DNA of 10,798 nucleotides from contig CANCKV010000055.1 in NCBI GenBank assembly GCA_947378615.1, positions 1 to 10,798 of the forward strand, written 5' to 3'. Shown here piece after piece: positions 5,151 through 10,798 of the stretch (position 1 is its first letter; each line of letters opens with the position of its first letter). The position numbers and the translations under genes were made by a program. The notes below the pieces were generated by a model. That model had not been told where the DNA came from. It searched no databases and saw nothing but the letters and a program-made list of their open reading frames with translations. The stretch comes from Chitinophagaceae bacterium. Its GTDB lineage: Bacteria > Bacteroidota > Bacteroidia > Chitinophagales > Chitinophagaceae.

Positions 5151-5843
5151 ATGAGAACAATAATTGCAGATACAGAGATTGGTTTATGTACAGAATTAGA
5201 CACGTTTTGTAGGGAATATCCAAATTATAAGGACATCCTAAATATTGATGTCACTGTTATTTCGGACTTATGTAAGACTAATGTTGTTTTGCAAATGGTG
5301 AACAAACAAAATGCGAAGGTTCAGTTGGGTGCAAATACTTTTACTGCATTTAAAAATTTATTATTAAGAGGTCATGGTGCCGATCAAATAGGGGGTTATC
5401 CTGTTTTGGTAACCTATCCTGCAGTGATGCCACCTATTTGTGTAGCTAATGTTGAAGCTCAATTGAGACATGTAATTCAACTAATTGTTGCAACAGGGAA
5501 GCTAACCGAAGAAATAGGTATTGCCTTAGGGATTGTTAAATTGATAAATGTAGCAGATCTTTCGCAAGGTACACCCGACCTTACGGTGAAAAATTCGAGT
5601 GGTGGACACCCTATAATTCATTGTACAATGGGTGATTATGATGACTATGAAATTTGGAAAGACACTGGAACTGGCTTTGCATTGTTAACGGTTAGCAGTA
5701 AACCTAAATTTATCGACAACTCGGCCTTGCCATTAATTGGGGTACATGCTTTATGGATTTATAAAACTATTTATCGTTACAAAAACATACAAATTGGGAA
5801 TTGGAGTCATGCTGTATCAATTGCTGTTTATGGAACGGTTTAA
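5151..5843 (+). CDS. hypothetical protein with C-terminal fibronectin type III-like domain
   Basis: The 230-residue product has two parts. Residues 1-130 look mainly helical and contain a small Gly/Pro-rich stretch (GGYPVLVTYPAVMPP, 81-95) and a helix ending in LTEEIGIALGIV. Residues about 143-228 look like an FN3-type beta sandwich: YEIWKDTGTGFALL (166-179), KPKFIDNSALP (184-194), LWIYKTIYR (201-209) and a final GNWSHAVSIAV (216-226), the usual FN3 last strands. I recognise this arrangement from Bacteroidota proteins of unknown function. There is no signal peptide or membrane helix, so export by the Sec route is not indicated. The start ATG sits in the A-rich context TAAGAATTATG, shared with the AhpD-like gene. 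The gene stands alone, after an 876-bp gap on the left and a heptad repeat plus terminator on the right. Function is unknown. Confidence 0.8.
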   Translation: MRTIIADTEIGLCTELDTFCREYPNYKDILNIDVTVISDLCKTNVVLQMVNKQNAKVQLGANTFTAFKNLLLRGHGADQIGGYPVLVTYPAVMPPICVANVEAQLRHVIQLIVATGKLTEEIGIALGIVKLINVADLSQGTPDLTVKNSSGGHPIIHCTMGDYDDYEIWKDTGTGFALLTVSSKPKFIDNSALPLIGVHALWIYKTIYRYKNIQIGNWSHAVSIAVYGTV

Positions 5844-5878
5844 TTAGTGGTTAGTGGTTAATGATTAATGGTTAGTTT
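5844..5878 (+). repeat. degenerate heptanucleotide repeat after the stop codon, array 1
   Basis: Directly after the TAA (5841-5843) come five 7-nt units of the form TTAGTGG / TTAATGG, then the pattern fades. The period is exact (units start at 5844, 5851, 5858, 5865, 5872). A hairpin terminator follows at 5916. It resembles the arrays after ahpC and after the Nfu gene, with a slightly different unit. Confidence 0.7.
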
Positions 5879-5915
5879 TGGGATAATTAATTAGAAGAAA
5901 TTGTATTAATAGTAC

Positions 5916-5949
5916 GCCGCAAGGGAATTAATTCCTTTGCGGCTTTTTT
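5916..5949 (+). terminator. strong intrinsic terminator of the FN3-like gene
   Basis: GCCGCAAGGGAAT (5916-5928) pairs with ATTCCTTTGCGGC (5931-5943), 13 bp with one G-T wobble, followed by six T. The inner GAATTAATTC closes the loop. Confidence 0.92.
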
Positions 5950-6110
5950 AATTATCAGCTATCATTGTCAGTTTTACTTACTGATTGGTGATTGGGAATA
6001 ACAATTAAATGCTTATTCGCCGAAAATATCAGTATCAACAAAATGTATTAATTATAGTTTCTCAAGCTTTTTGAGATTACAGTATTTACAACAAAAAAAG
6101 GTTTCTCGAA

Positions 6111-6180
6111 TGTCATCCCGAAGGGATCTCTAACACAATAAACAGTTGTTTAATTTTGGTAAGTTCCCTACGGGATGACA
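6111..6180. repeat. palindromic REP/MITE-like element with TGTCATCCCG ends
   Basis: The left arm TGTCATCCCGAAGGGA (6111-6126) and right arm TCCCTACGGGATGACA (6165-6180) are inverted repeats matching at 15 of 16 positions around a 38-nt A/T-rich core. The arms are much more GC-rich than the surroundings. Sequences of the kind GTCATCCCGAAGGGATC are, to my knowledge, common multicopy palindromes in several Bacteroidota genomes. Whether this copy was moved by a REP-associated transposase cannot be told here, and no target-site duplication is evident. Confidence 0.75.
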
Positions 6181-6456
6181 GCAAGAGTATAACAAAATAG
6201 CTGATTTCTTCGTCTTTTAAATGCATTTACACATGTTTCTAAAAAGATGTCAATTGCAGTATGTTAGTAGAAATAAAATAAGTGAAAATTGTCGTTTGAT
6301 AATATGGTTACTACTCAAGAACTTTTAGATAAATCGTCACAAAATTTTGCAAAAAGATGCACAAGGATTAGAAAAAATTTCAGTTCCTTACTTACTAATT
6401 GTTTTTTTCTATTACAAAATAGAAACAAACAATTTTTATCTATCACAAAATCTCCC

Positions 6457-6464
6457 CACATTTG
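6457..6464 (+). promoter_or_regulatory. weak candidate -7 element for ahpC
   Basis: CACATTTG differs from TAnnTTTG at the first base. It is 33 nt before the ahpC start codon, a suitable distance, but the only -33 candidate is the T-run at 6433-6437. Low confidence. Confidence 0.3.
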
Positions 6465-6497
6465 CGTCATCAAAAAATAAATAAATAAATAATAATT

Positions 6498-7055
6498 ATG
6501 AGTACACACGTTTTATCAATCGGAAGTAAGTTTCCTGAGTTCAAAAAGAAAGCAGTAGTATCTATTGAAAAAGGAAAAGAGTTTGTAGAAATCAGCAACG
6601 AAACTTCAGGCAAATGGACAGTAATGTTTTGGTGGCCTAAGGATTTCACATTTGTTTGTCCTACAGAAATTGCTGAATTCAACAAAAAGAGTAGTGACTT
6701 TGCAGATAGAGATGCAGTTTTGATTGGTGCCTCTACTGATAGCGAATTTGTACATGCTGCTTGGAGAAGAGATCATGCTGATTTGCGTGACCTTAAATTT
6801 CCTATGTTGGCAGATACTTCAAAGTCTTTGGCTGAAGAATTAGGTATTTTGGCAGATGGCGAAAAAGTAGCTTATCGTGCTACATTCATCGTTGATCCAC
6901 AAGGAATTATTCGTTGGGTGAGTGTTTATGACTTAAGCGTAGGTAGAAATGTTCAAGAAGTTTTGCGGGTATTAGATGCATTACAAACAGATGAACTTTG
7001 TCCTTGTAATTGGACGAATGGTCAAGAAACTTTGACTGCACAATTAGCTAAGTAA
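6498..7055 (+). CDS. ahpC: alkyl hydroperoxide reductase C (AhpC, peroxiredoxin)
   Basis: Cytosolic thiol peroxidase that reduces hydrogen peroxide, organic peroxides and probably peroxynitrite. The 185 residues carry the peroxidatic Cys54 in FVCPTE (PKDFTFVCPTE), the structural Arg in SVGRNVQEVLRVLDALQ (144-163 region), and a C-terminal pair Cys168/Cys170 in ELCPCNW. The double-cysteine tail and overall wording (GKWTVMFWWPKDFTF, DSEFVHAAWR, ATFIVDP) match the Mycobacterium tuberculosis type of AhpC rather than the enterobacterial type with an EVCP tail and AhpF partner. In mycobacteria this AhpC is recycled by AhpD, and an AhpD-like gene follows here, 82 nt downstream, on the same strand. 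The ATG has an A-rich leader (AATAATTATG) with no SD. No OxyR or PerR site was recognised. The pairing makes the assignment strong. Confidence 0.95.
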   Translation: MSTHVLSIGSKFPEFKKKAVVSIEKGKEFVEISNETSGKWTVMFWWPKDFTFVCPTEIAEFNKKSSDFADRDAVLIGASTDSEFVHAAWRRDHADLRDLKFPMLADTSKSLAEELGILADGEKVAYRATFIVDPQGIIRWVSVYDLSVGRNVQEVLRVLDALQTDELCPCNWTNGQETLTAQLAK

Positions 7056-7111
7056 GTTATACGTTAGAAGTATTACGTTGTATGTTTTTAGTTATACGTA
7101 TAACGTAATAC
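7056..7111 (+). repeat. degenerate heptanucleotide repeat after the ahpC stop, array 2
   Basis: Eight consecutive 7-nt units, all beginning with GT, start on the first base after TAA. Most fit GTWWTAM (examples GTTATAC twice, GTATTAC, GTAATAC); two are more diverged. Several units are reverse complements of others (GTTATAC/GTATAAC, GTATTAC/GTAATAC), so the array can fold. It fills most of the 82-nt gap to the AhpD-like gene and lies outside the reading frames. Confidence 0.8.
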
Positions 7112-7115
7112 TTTT
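7070..7115 (+). terminator. possible attenuator/terminator hairpin between ahpC and the ahpD-like gene
   Basis: GTATTACGTT (7070-7079) pairs perfectly with AACGTAATAC (7102-7111), followed by four T. Inside, GTTATACGTATAAC (7091-7104) is itself a perfect palindrome and overlaps the right arm, so the two folds compete. The stem is A/T-rich and weak, so it may be a partial terminator or a processing site rather than a strong stop. Confidence 0.35.
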
Positions 7116-7137
7116 CTCTCCTTTTAAATTAAGAATT

Positions 7138-7725
7138 ATGATACAAAATGAAACGTTTGTGAATCTTTTGACTGATTTACAAATAATAGATAATTATACT
7201 GTAAGTGAAAATGCACTTGCATTAATCAATACGGATGCACGCTATATCAAGGACTTGAAAATCAATGTGGGTAATGTGTTGAGTAATGCGCAACACCTAA
7301 CTAAGAAGGAATCGTACCTATTAGCTTTAAGTGTAGCTATAAACGAAAAGTATGACTTACTGAAAATATCTTTTACTAATTTGGCTAAAACAGAAGGCGC
7401 TTCTGATGCTGAAATTGCGGAAATAGTTGCTTGTACTTCTTTGATGAACACTAACAATGTATTCTATCGTTTTAGGCATTTCATGAAGAAAGAATTTTAT
7501 TCCAATCAGCCGGCAGGAATAAAAATGAGCATCATGATGAACCCTGTTTTAGGAAAAGCATTCTTCGAATTAGTTAGTTTGGTAGTTTCCTCTATTAATG
7601 GATGTGAAATGTGTGTAACTTCTCACGAACAATCGGTACTACAGCATGGCTATTCAGAAAGCAAGATATTTGAAGCAGTAAAATTAGGCGCAATCATCAA
7701 GGGCTTAATTACTGTTTTATCATAG
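7138..7725 (+). CDS. AhpD-like carboxymuconolactone decarboxylase family protein
   Basis: AhpD-type proteins are small all-helical disulfide reductases that recycle AhpC. The 195 residues (M. tuberculosis AhpD 177) end with the family core: SSINGCEMCVTSHE holds Cys156, Cys159 and His163, aligning with the AhpD CxxC and the downstream His. Glu144, 12 residues before the first Cys, fits the AhpD catalytic Glu. The His that sits between the two cysteines in M. tuberculosis AhpD is Met158 here, so the proton relay would be altered. I start at ATG 7138 (context TAAGAATTATG). A longer frame from TTG 7078 would translate through the heptad array and adds no family sequence. It follows ahpC at 82 nt on the same strand and could be co-transcribed, subject to the hairpin between them. 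AhpD-family membership is sure; the exact redox partner is inferred from position. Confidence 0.9.
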   Translation: MIQNETFVNLLTDLQIIDNYTVSENALALINTDARYIKDLKINVGNVLSNAQHLTKKESYLLALSVAINEKYDLLKISFTNLAKTEGASDAEIAEIVACTSLMNTNNVFYRFRHFMKKEFYSNQPAGIKMSIMMNPVLGKAFFELVSLVVSSINGCEMCVTSHEQSVLQHGYSESKIFEAVKLGAIIKGLITVLS

Positions 7726-7907
7726 TGTTTATTTGAATTTAGCACTTAGTTTTAAGTTTTAAAACATCTTAATTTTTAAAGAAATTAGTTGCCATTTTTT
7801 GAAATACTTTCATGAAAAGCTAGTTTATAAAATTTCGATAACCGAAATTATAGACCTTCAAAGAATCTTGTAACTTGATATTCATTCATTAGCTGCTATT
7901 CGTTTAT

Positions 7908-7915
7908 TATATTTG
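7908..7915 (+). promoter_or_regulatory. candidate -7 element of the Nfu gene (TATATTTG)
   Basis: A perfect TAnnTTTG match whose start site would fall around 7921-7923, 11-13 nt before the ATG at 7934. It supports that start over the upstream TTG at 7913, which lies within the promoter element itself. No good -33 element was seen. The preceding stretch 7726-7907 holds nothing else recognisable. Confidence 0.5.
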
Positions 7916-7933
7916 CCCTTTAAATTTTTTATT

Positions 7934-8533
7934 ATGATAAAGACAGGCAACCCAATTATTAGTATATATACAGAGATGACTCCTAATCCAGAAACGATGA
8001 AGTTTGTTGCAAACAAACTCTTATATCCTGGAAAAAGTATTGATTTCGCAGATGAAAGTCTTGCGGGTCCTTCTCCTTTGGCAAAAGAATTATTTAGTTT
8101 TCCATTTATCAGAAGTGTTTTTATAGCGAGCAATTTTATTACGCTTTCAAAAACTTCAGATACAGAAGATTGGCAAGATGTAATTCCTACAATCAAACAG
8201 TTTTTGAAAGAATATCTCGAAAATGGTGGTGTAGTTGTGAATGACGATGAAGTAGCAAATACCAAACAAGAAGCTTCAAATGAAGTAGCTGCCGATGACG
8301 ATGATGTAGTGAAGAGAGTTAAGGAATTGTTGGAAAACTATGTGAAACCAGCCGTAGAAATGGATGGTGGTGCCATTCAATTTAGAAGTTACAATGACGG
8401 TACAGTAAATTTGATGCTTCAAGGAAGTTGTAGCGGTTGTCCTTCTTCTATGATTACTCTAAAAGCAGGAATTGAGGGAATGATGAAAAGAATGATTCCT
8501 GAAGTGAAAGAAGTAATTGCCGAAGCTGAATAA
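7934..8533 (+). CDS. Nfu-type iron-sulfur cluster scaffold/carrier protein
   Basis: Carries and delivers Fe-S clusters to target enzymes in the cytosol. The 199 residues hold an N-terminal Nfu_N domain (about 9-95; TPNPETMKFVAN at 16-27, SPLAKELFSF at 47-56, FITLSK at 68-73, W80), an acidic linker (about 103-124, with a DDDD run), and a C-terminal NifU-like domain (125-192) with EMDGGAIQF and the cluster-binding CSGCPSS (Cys166, Cys169). This two-domain order is that of mitochondrial NFU1 and bacterial Nfu proteins, unlike E. coli NfuA, whose N-terminal part is a degenerate A-type domain, and unlike full NifU with an IscU-like N-terminus. Two cysteines per chain imply a cluster held between two subunits. 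The gene is monocistronic with its own promoter, a heptad array after the stop and a strong terminator. The neighbouring peroxide-defence genes fit functionally but no operon is implied. Confidence 0.95.
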   Translation: MIKTGNPIISIYTEMTPNPETMKFVANKLLYPGKSIDFADESLAGPSPLAKELFSFPFIRSVFIASNFITLSKTSDTEDWQDVIPTIKQFLKEYLENGGVVVNDDEVANTKQEASNEVAADDDDVVKRVKELLENYVKPAVEMDGGAIQFRSYNDGTVNLMLQGSCSGCPSSMITLKAGIEGMMKRMIPEVKEVIAEAE

Positions 8534-8575
8534 GTAATACGTTATAAGTATTAAGTTATAGGTAATAAGTTTTAA
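8534..8575 (+). repeat. degenerate heptanucleotide repeat after the Nfu stop, array 3
   Basis: Six exact-period 7-nt units (GTAATAC, GTTATAA and so on, all GTNNTAN) start on the first base after TAA (8531-8533). A seventh, GTCAGAT, is decayed. The consensus GTWWTAM is shared with array 2. The terminator at 8591 follows. Confidence 0.8.
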
Positions 8576-8590
8576 GTCAGATATAGTTTG

Positions 8591-8623
8591 AGCGGGTATG
8601 CAATTGTTGCTACCCGCTTTTTT
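8591..8623 (+). terminator. intrinsic terminator of the Nfu gene
   Basis: AGCGGGTA (8591-8598) pairs perfectly with TACCCGCT (8611-8618), with an inner GCAA/TTGC pair, followed by six T. It points only to the plus strand; no T-run follows on the minus strand for the convergent acyltransferase gene. Confidence 0.92.
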
Positions 8624-8679
8624 ATTTCTCTCCATTTGATTTAAAAATACAAAAAGGATTAAGAACTCATAATTCATCA

Positions 8680-9750
8680 CTACATTCTCATAATCTTCCT
8701 TTTTAGAAATAGATAAGTTGGCTTTTCTATCAAAAGGAATCCTGCAATTGAAATCAACCATAAGAAGATAAAATTTCTGTCCCCAAGCACTTGATGGTTA
8801 TATATTTTTCTATTTACATAACCAATATGAACCAAGTAAAAAATGTAGGAAGCATCTCCAAGTAACATTGCAACTCTTGTCGAAAGGACTCTACTCAACC
8901 ATGTTCTCTCTGTTATCAAACCAAATATTAACGTCACCAAGAAAATTGGAAGGAATATGTTTCTCAAAATTAATCCTCCAATATGTTGAGTTCCTTGATC
9001 ATATATGTCTTTCTCAAAAAAGCTTATACTATAGATAGTTAGTAAACTAAAAACACAACTGACGAGCGTGAAATTAATTTTTGGAATCCGCTTTATTTCA
9101 ATTCCATTCTTCAATCTTTTGGCTAGAAGCATCCCACAAAAGAATTCAGTAAATCTTCCAAAAAAGGTGCTATCAAAAATAAATAACCAATTGTACAGCC
9201 ATCTATCATGATTGCCATTTATATAAAACCAACTATAACCAATCAAAAGAACAATGACTAATAAGCTGATTTGAAAAAAAATAGCCTTTACTAAATTCTT
9301 CTTTAAAATCGAATAAATCAGTGGGGCAAATACATAAAAACTAAGTTCCACAGTAAGCGACCATGATTGTGGTAAACAATCTAGATTGAATTTATCGGAA
9401 AATCCCTTTAATAAAGTGTAATTATATACCGCAATCTTAGTAATAGGAAATCCATTATCATAGTAGCTAATAATAAGTATGATAAGATACACAGGAAATA
9501 TCCTAACAAGACGCACAAACAAGTATTTAGAAAATTGTTTTAAAGTACTCATAGGCGCCTCCTGATAAGTATAGGCAATCAGAAATCCACTTAAAACAAA
9601 GAATAGAGATACACCCGTATGAAATTCGTTAAACACTCTGATGCACCATTCAGGCAATATTCCATGCCAATACTTTCTATTATGATATAGAAATACCATA
9701 ATTGCAGCAACAGCCCGTAAACCCGTCAATGCCTTGAAACGTTCTTTCAT
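8680..9750 (-). CDS. membrane acyltransferase, acyltransferase-3 (OafA/YrhL-like) family
   Basis: Multi-pass inner-membrane enzyme of the family that moves acetyl or other acyl groups onto exported polysaccharide, lipopolysaccharide, peptidoglycan or similar acceptors. From the chosen start, MKERFKALTGLRAVAAI, Arg12 and His23 form the R-x10-H motif (LRAVAAIMVFLYH). GVSLFFVLSGF follows, then RLVRIFPVYL (the RxxRxxPxY motif) and QSWSLTVELSFY. About ten hydrophobic helices fill the rest, and the protein ends in a basic tail (KRKIMRM). Its 356 residues are the single-domain length, without a C-terminal SGNH domain. The frame is open 33 codons further upstream (to 9849), but that stretch is A/T-rich, unlike the family, and I use the ATG at 9750, where the standard N-terminus begins. 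The gene stands alone between a convergent Nfu gene and a divergent regulator. No glycan genes are adjacent, so the acceptor is unknown. Confidence 0.92.
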   Translation of the reverse strand: MKERFKALTGLRAVAAIMVFLYHNRKYWHGILPEWCIRVFNEFHTGVSLFFVLSGFLIAYTYQEAPMSTLKQFSKYLFVRLVRIFPVYLIILIISYYDNGFPITKIAVYNYTLLKGFSDKFNLDCLPQSWSLTVELSFYVFAPLIYSILKKNLVKAIFFQISLLVIVLLIGYSWFYINGNHDRWLYNWLFIFDSTFFGRFTEFFCGMLLAKRLKNGIEIKRIPKINFTLVSCVFSLLTIYSISFFEKDIYDQGTQHIGGLILRNIFLPIFLVTLIFGLITERTWLSRVLSTRVAMLLGDASYIFYLVHIGYVNRKIYNHQVLGDRNFIFLWLISIAGFLLIEKPTYLFLKRKIMRM

Positions 9751-9993
9751 TTGGGCGGTGAATATAAAGATTTGATATAAACACATTTTATGTTTTAGAT
9801 TTTGTAAAACGAAACAAATATTTTGACAATTGCTATCGTTAACAATCAATTATAAAAGACTTAAGAATCTTATCATGAGAATGTATTTGGAATTGTATAA
9901 TATTTTATTATTTCTTCATTTACAATATTGCTTTTTCATTTACATTTGTTTTCGATTCAAATTTTGGAAATCACTTATTAAAAAATTTGTCCA

Positions 9994-10650
9994 ATGATAA
10001 AAATTGCATGTATTGAAAATCATTCAGGGTTTAGATCTTTTTTAGTCCGTTATCTTGAGGGACTTCCAGAAGATTATAGAGTTTACCAATATACAAATGG
10101 AAAAGATTTTACGGATATATTCCCACACGAAAACTTCACCCCTGCTATTGTATTAATGGATGTAAGAATGCCAGAAATGGATGGCTACGAAACTACAGCT
10201 TGGCTGAAAGAGCATTATCCCTCAATTCCTGTTTTGATTTTTAGTGATATTTATGGACCCGATGTAATTGTTTCATTAGTTCGTTCTGGAGCAAAAGGTC
10301 ATATTAGCAAAAATCTTTTCATGGACAATAATAGACTTGTGAATGCCATGTCAAAGATTATCGACGGAGGGGAATATTACGATGACCCTAAAATGTATTC
10401 ATTTGTCAAAGAAAGACTTGCTCTTCCAAAAGAGAGTATAAAGGAAGGAATTGATGCATTAACACCTGAAGAATTAAAAGTAGTTAGATATCTTATTCAT
10501 GAGGGTACTTATGCCGAAAAAGCAACTCATTTAAACATCGCACCAGAAACCTATAAAACAAGATTAGGTAAAATATTTAAAAAATTAGGGGTAAAATCTT
10601 CTTTTGGACTTTACAAAAAAGCGTTCTCATTAGGATTAATTGAAAATTAA
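9994..10650 (+). CDS. NarL/LuxR-type response regulator
   Basis: Two-component transcription regulator of 218 residues. The receiver domain (1-125) has the phospho-acceptor Asp56 in VLMDVRMPEMDG, Ser84 (LIFSD) in the Ser/Thr switch position and Lys106 (GHISKN). The acidic metal-binding pair, usually two Asp/Glu, is Glu8-Asn9 here (CIENH), so one acidic residue is missing and Mg binding or phosphorylation kinetics may differ. A linker leads to a LuxR-type helix-turn-helix (155-215): LTPEELKVVRYLIHEGTYAEKATHL, an ETYKTRLGKIFKKLGV recognition part, and a short end. The ATG at 9994 comes after an A/T-rich 243-bp spacer shared with the divergent acyltransferase gene. No histidine kinase lies in the window, so it is an orphan here; the partner and targets are unknown. 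After the stop, 10651-10798 shows no gene and no clear terminator. Confidence 0.93.
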   Translation: MIKIACIENHSGFRSFLVRYLEGLPEDYRVYQYTNGKDFTDIFPHENFTPAIVLMDVRMPEMDGYETTAWLKEHYPSIPVLIFSDIYGPDVIVSLVRSGAKGHISKNLFMDNNRLVNAMSKIIDGGEYYDDPKMYSFVKERLALPKESIKEGIDALTPEELKVVRYLIHEGTYAEKATHLNIAPETYKTRLGKIFKKLGVKSSFGLYKKAFSLGLIEN

Positions 10651-10798
10651 TTGGGCTTTTTTATAAGGAAAATAACTTCAAAAATTGCTTTAAAACACTT
10701 TTATAATCTTTAATTTTTCAAAACAAGCCCCTATTTTTCATTCTTAACCAAACTTTCTTAAAAAAATGTGCATAAATAAGGATAAACTATATACTTTT

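Larger units (their letters stand above)
5950..6497. other. intergenic region before ahpC
   Basis: No gene is supported; short open frames at 6289-6480 (+), 6315-6509 (-) and 6470-6685 (-) are A/T-rich chance frames. Contents are a small hairpin (TCTCAA/TTGAGA around 6060-6076), the 70-bp palindromic element at 6111-6180 and a weak ahpC promoter candidate near 6457. The rest, about 6181-6450, shows nothing recognisable. Confidence 0.6.

Noticed and set aside
6289..6480. Short plus-strand open frame before ahpC (63 codons)
   Set aside because: It begins with TTG, is A/T-rich, has no recognisable family sequence and runs across the probable ahpC promoter. The overlapping minus-strand frames at 6315-6509 and 6470-6685 are chance frames too.
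7078..7137. TTG-initiated extension of the AhpD-like protein
   Set aside because: It would translate the heptad repeat array. The ATG at 7138 has the A-rich start context typical of this window.
9751..9849. Upstream extension of the acyltransferase (33 extra codons)
   Set aside because: The extension is A/T-rich and unlike the family, while the standard N-terminus with the R-x10-H motif begins right after ATG 9750.
9963..9996. Leaderless promoter for the response regulator (TTTG at 9963 and AAAATTTG at 9982)
   Set aside because: The -7 candidate lacks the TA and the spacing of 15 is too short. A/T-rich sequence gives such matches easily.

Overview
The window most likely comes from a low-GC member of the Bacteroidota, perhaps a Chitinophagales/Sphingobacteriia-type lineage; the order cannot be fixed from sequence alone. 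The evidence is A-rich translation starts without Shine-Dalgarno sequences, several matches to the Bacteroidota -7 promoter element TAnnTTTG, a phosphoenolpyruvate carboxylase with a Bacteroidota-style active-site loop (FDGRGG), a DUF5618-like protein, and a hypothetical protein with an N-terminal helical part plus an FN3-like C-terminus.

Layout. 1-275 is leader sequence with a 9-bp dyad. 276-2855 (+) is PEP carboxylase (ppc), ended by a strong terminator at 2908-2945. 2932-3868 is an accessory island. It holds a minus-strand antitoxin gene (3450-3692) and a RelE/ParE-type toxin gene (3157-3449) broken by a -1 frameshift. The pair is bracketed by two copies of a 77-bp GC-richer repeat and two copies of a 39-bp repeat. 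3891-4274 (-) is a HEPN-like DUF5618-type protein with a good promoter overlapped by a 9-bp dyad. 4329-5150 is gene-poor, with one strong promoter element, three hairpins and a 14-bp direct repeat. 5151-5843 (+) is the FN3-like hypothetical protein.

5844-6497 is intergenic, with a terminator and a 70-bp palindromic element (ends TGTCATCCCG/CGGGATGACA). 6498-7725 (+) is an oxidative-stress pair: an actinobacterial-type AhpC peroxiredoxin and an AhpD-like CxxC protein. 7934-8533 (+) is an Nfu-type Fe-S cluster scaffold/carrier. 8680-9750 (-) is a membrane acyltransferase (acyltransferase-3/OafA family). 9994-10650 (+) is an orphan NarL/LuxR-type response regulator.

Putting it together. The core genes serve anaplerosis (ppc), peroxide removal (ahpC and the ahpD-like gene) and Fe-S cluster delivery (Nfu); the last two are functionally compatible because Fe-S clusters are peroxide targets. 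The most unusual features are non-coding. Degenerate heptanucleotide tandem repeats (unit about GTWWTAM) start on the first base after the TAA stop of three different genes, and two of the three are followed by a classical hairpin terminator. The second unusual feature is the repeat-bracketed, decayed toxin-antitoxin module. I do not see a complete, clearly new defence or biosynthetic system in this window.
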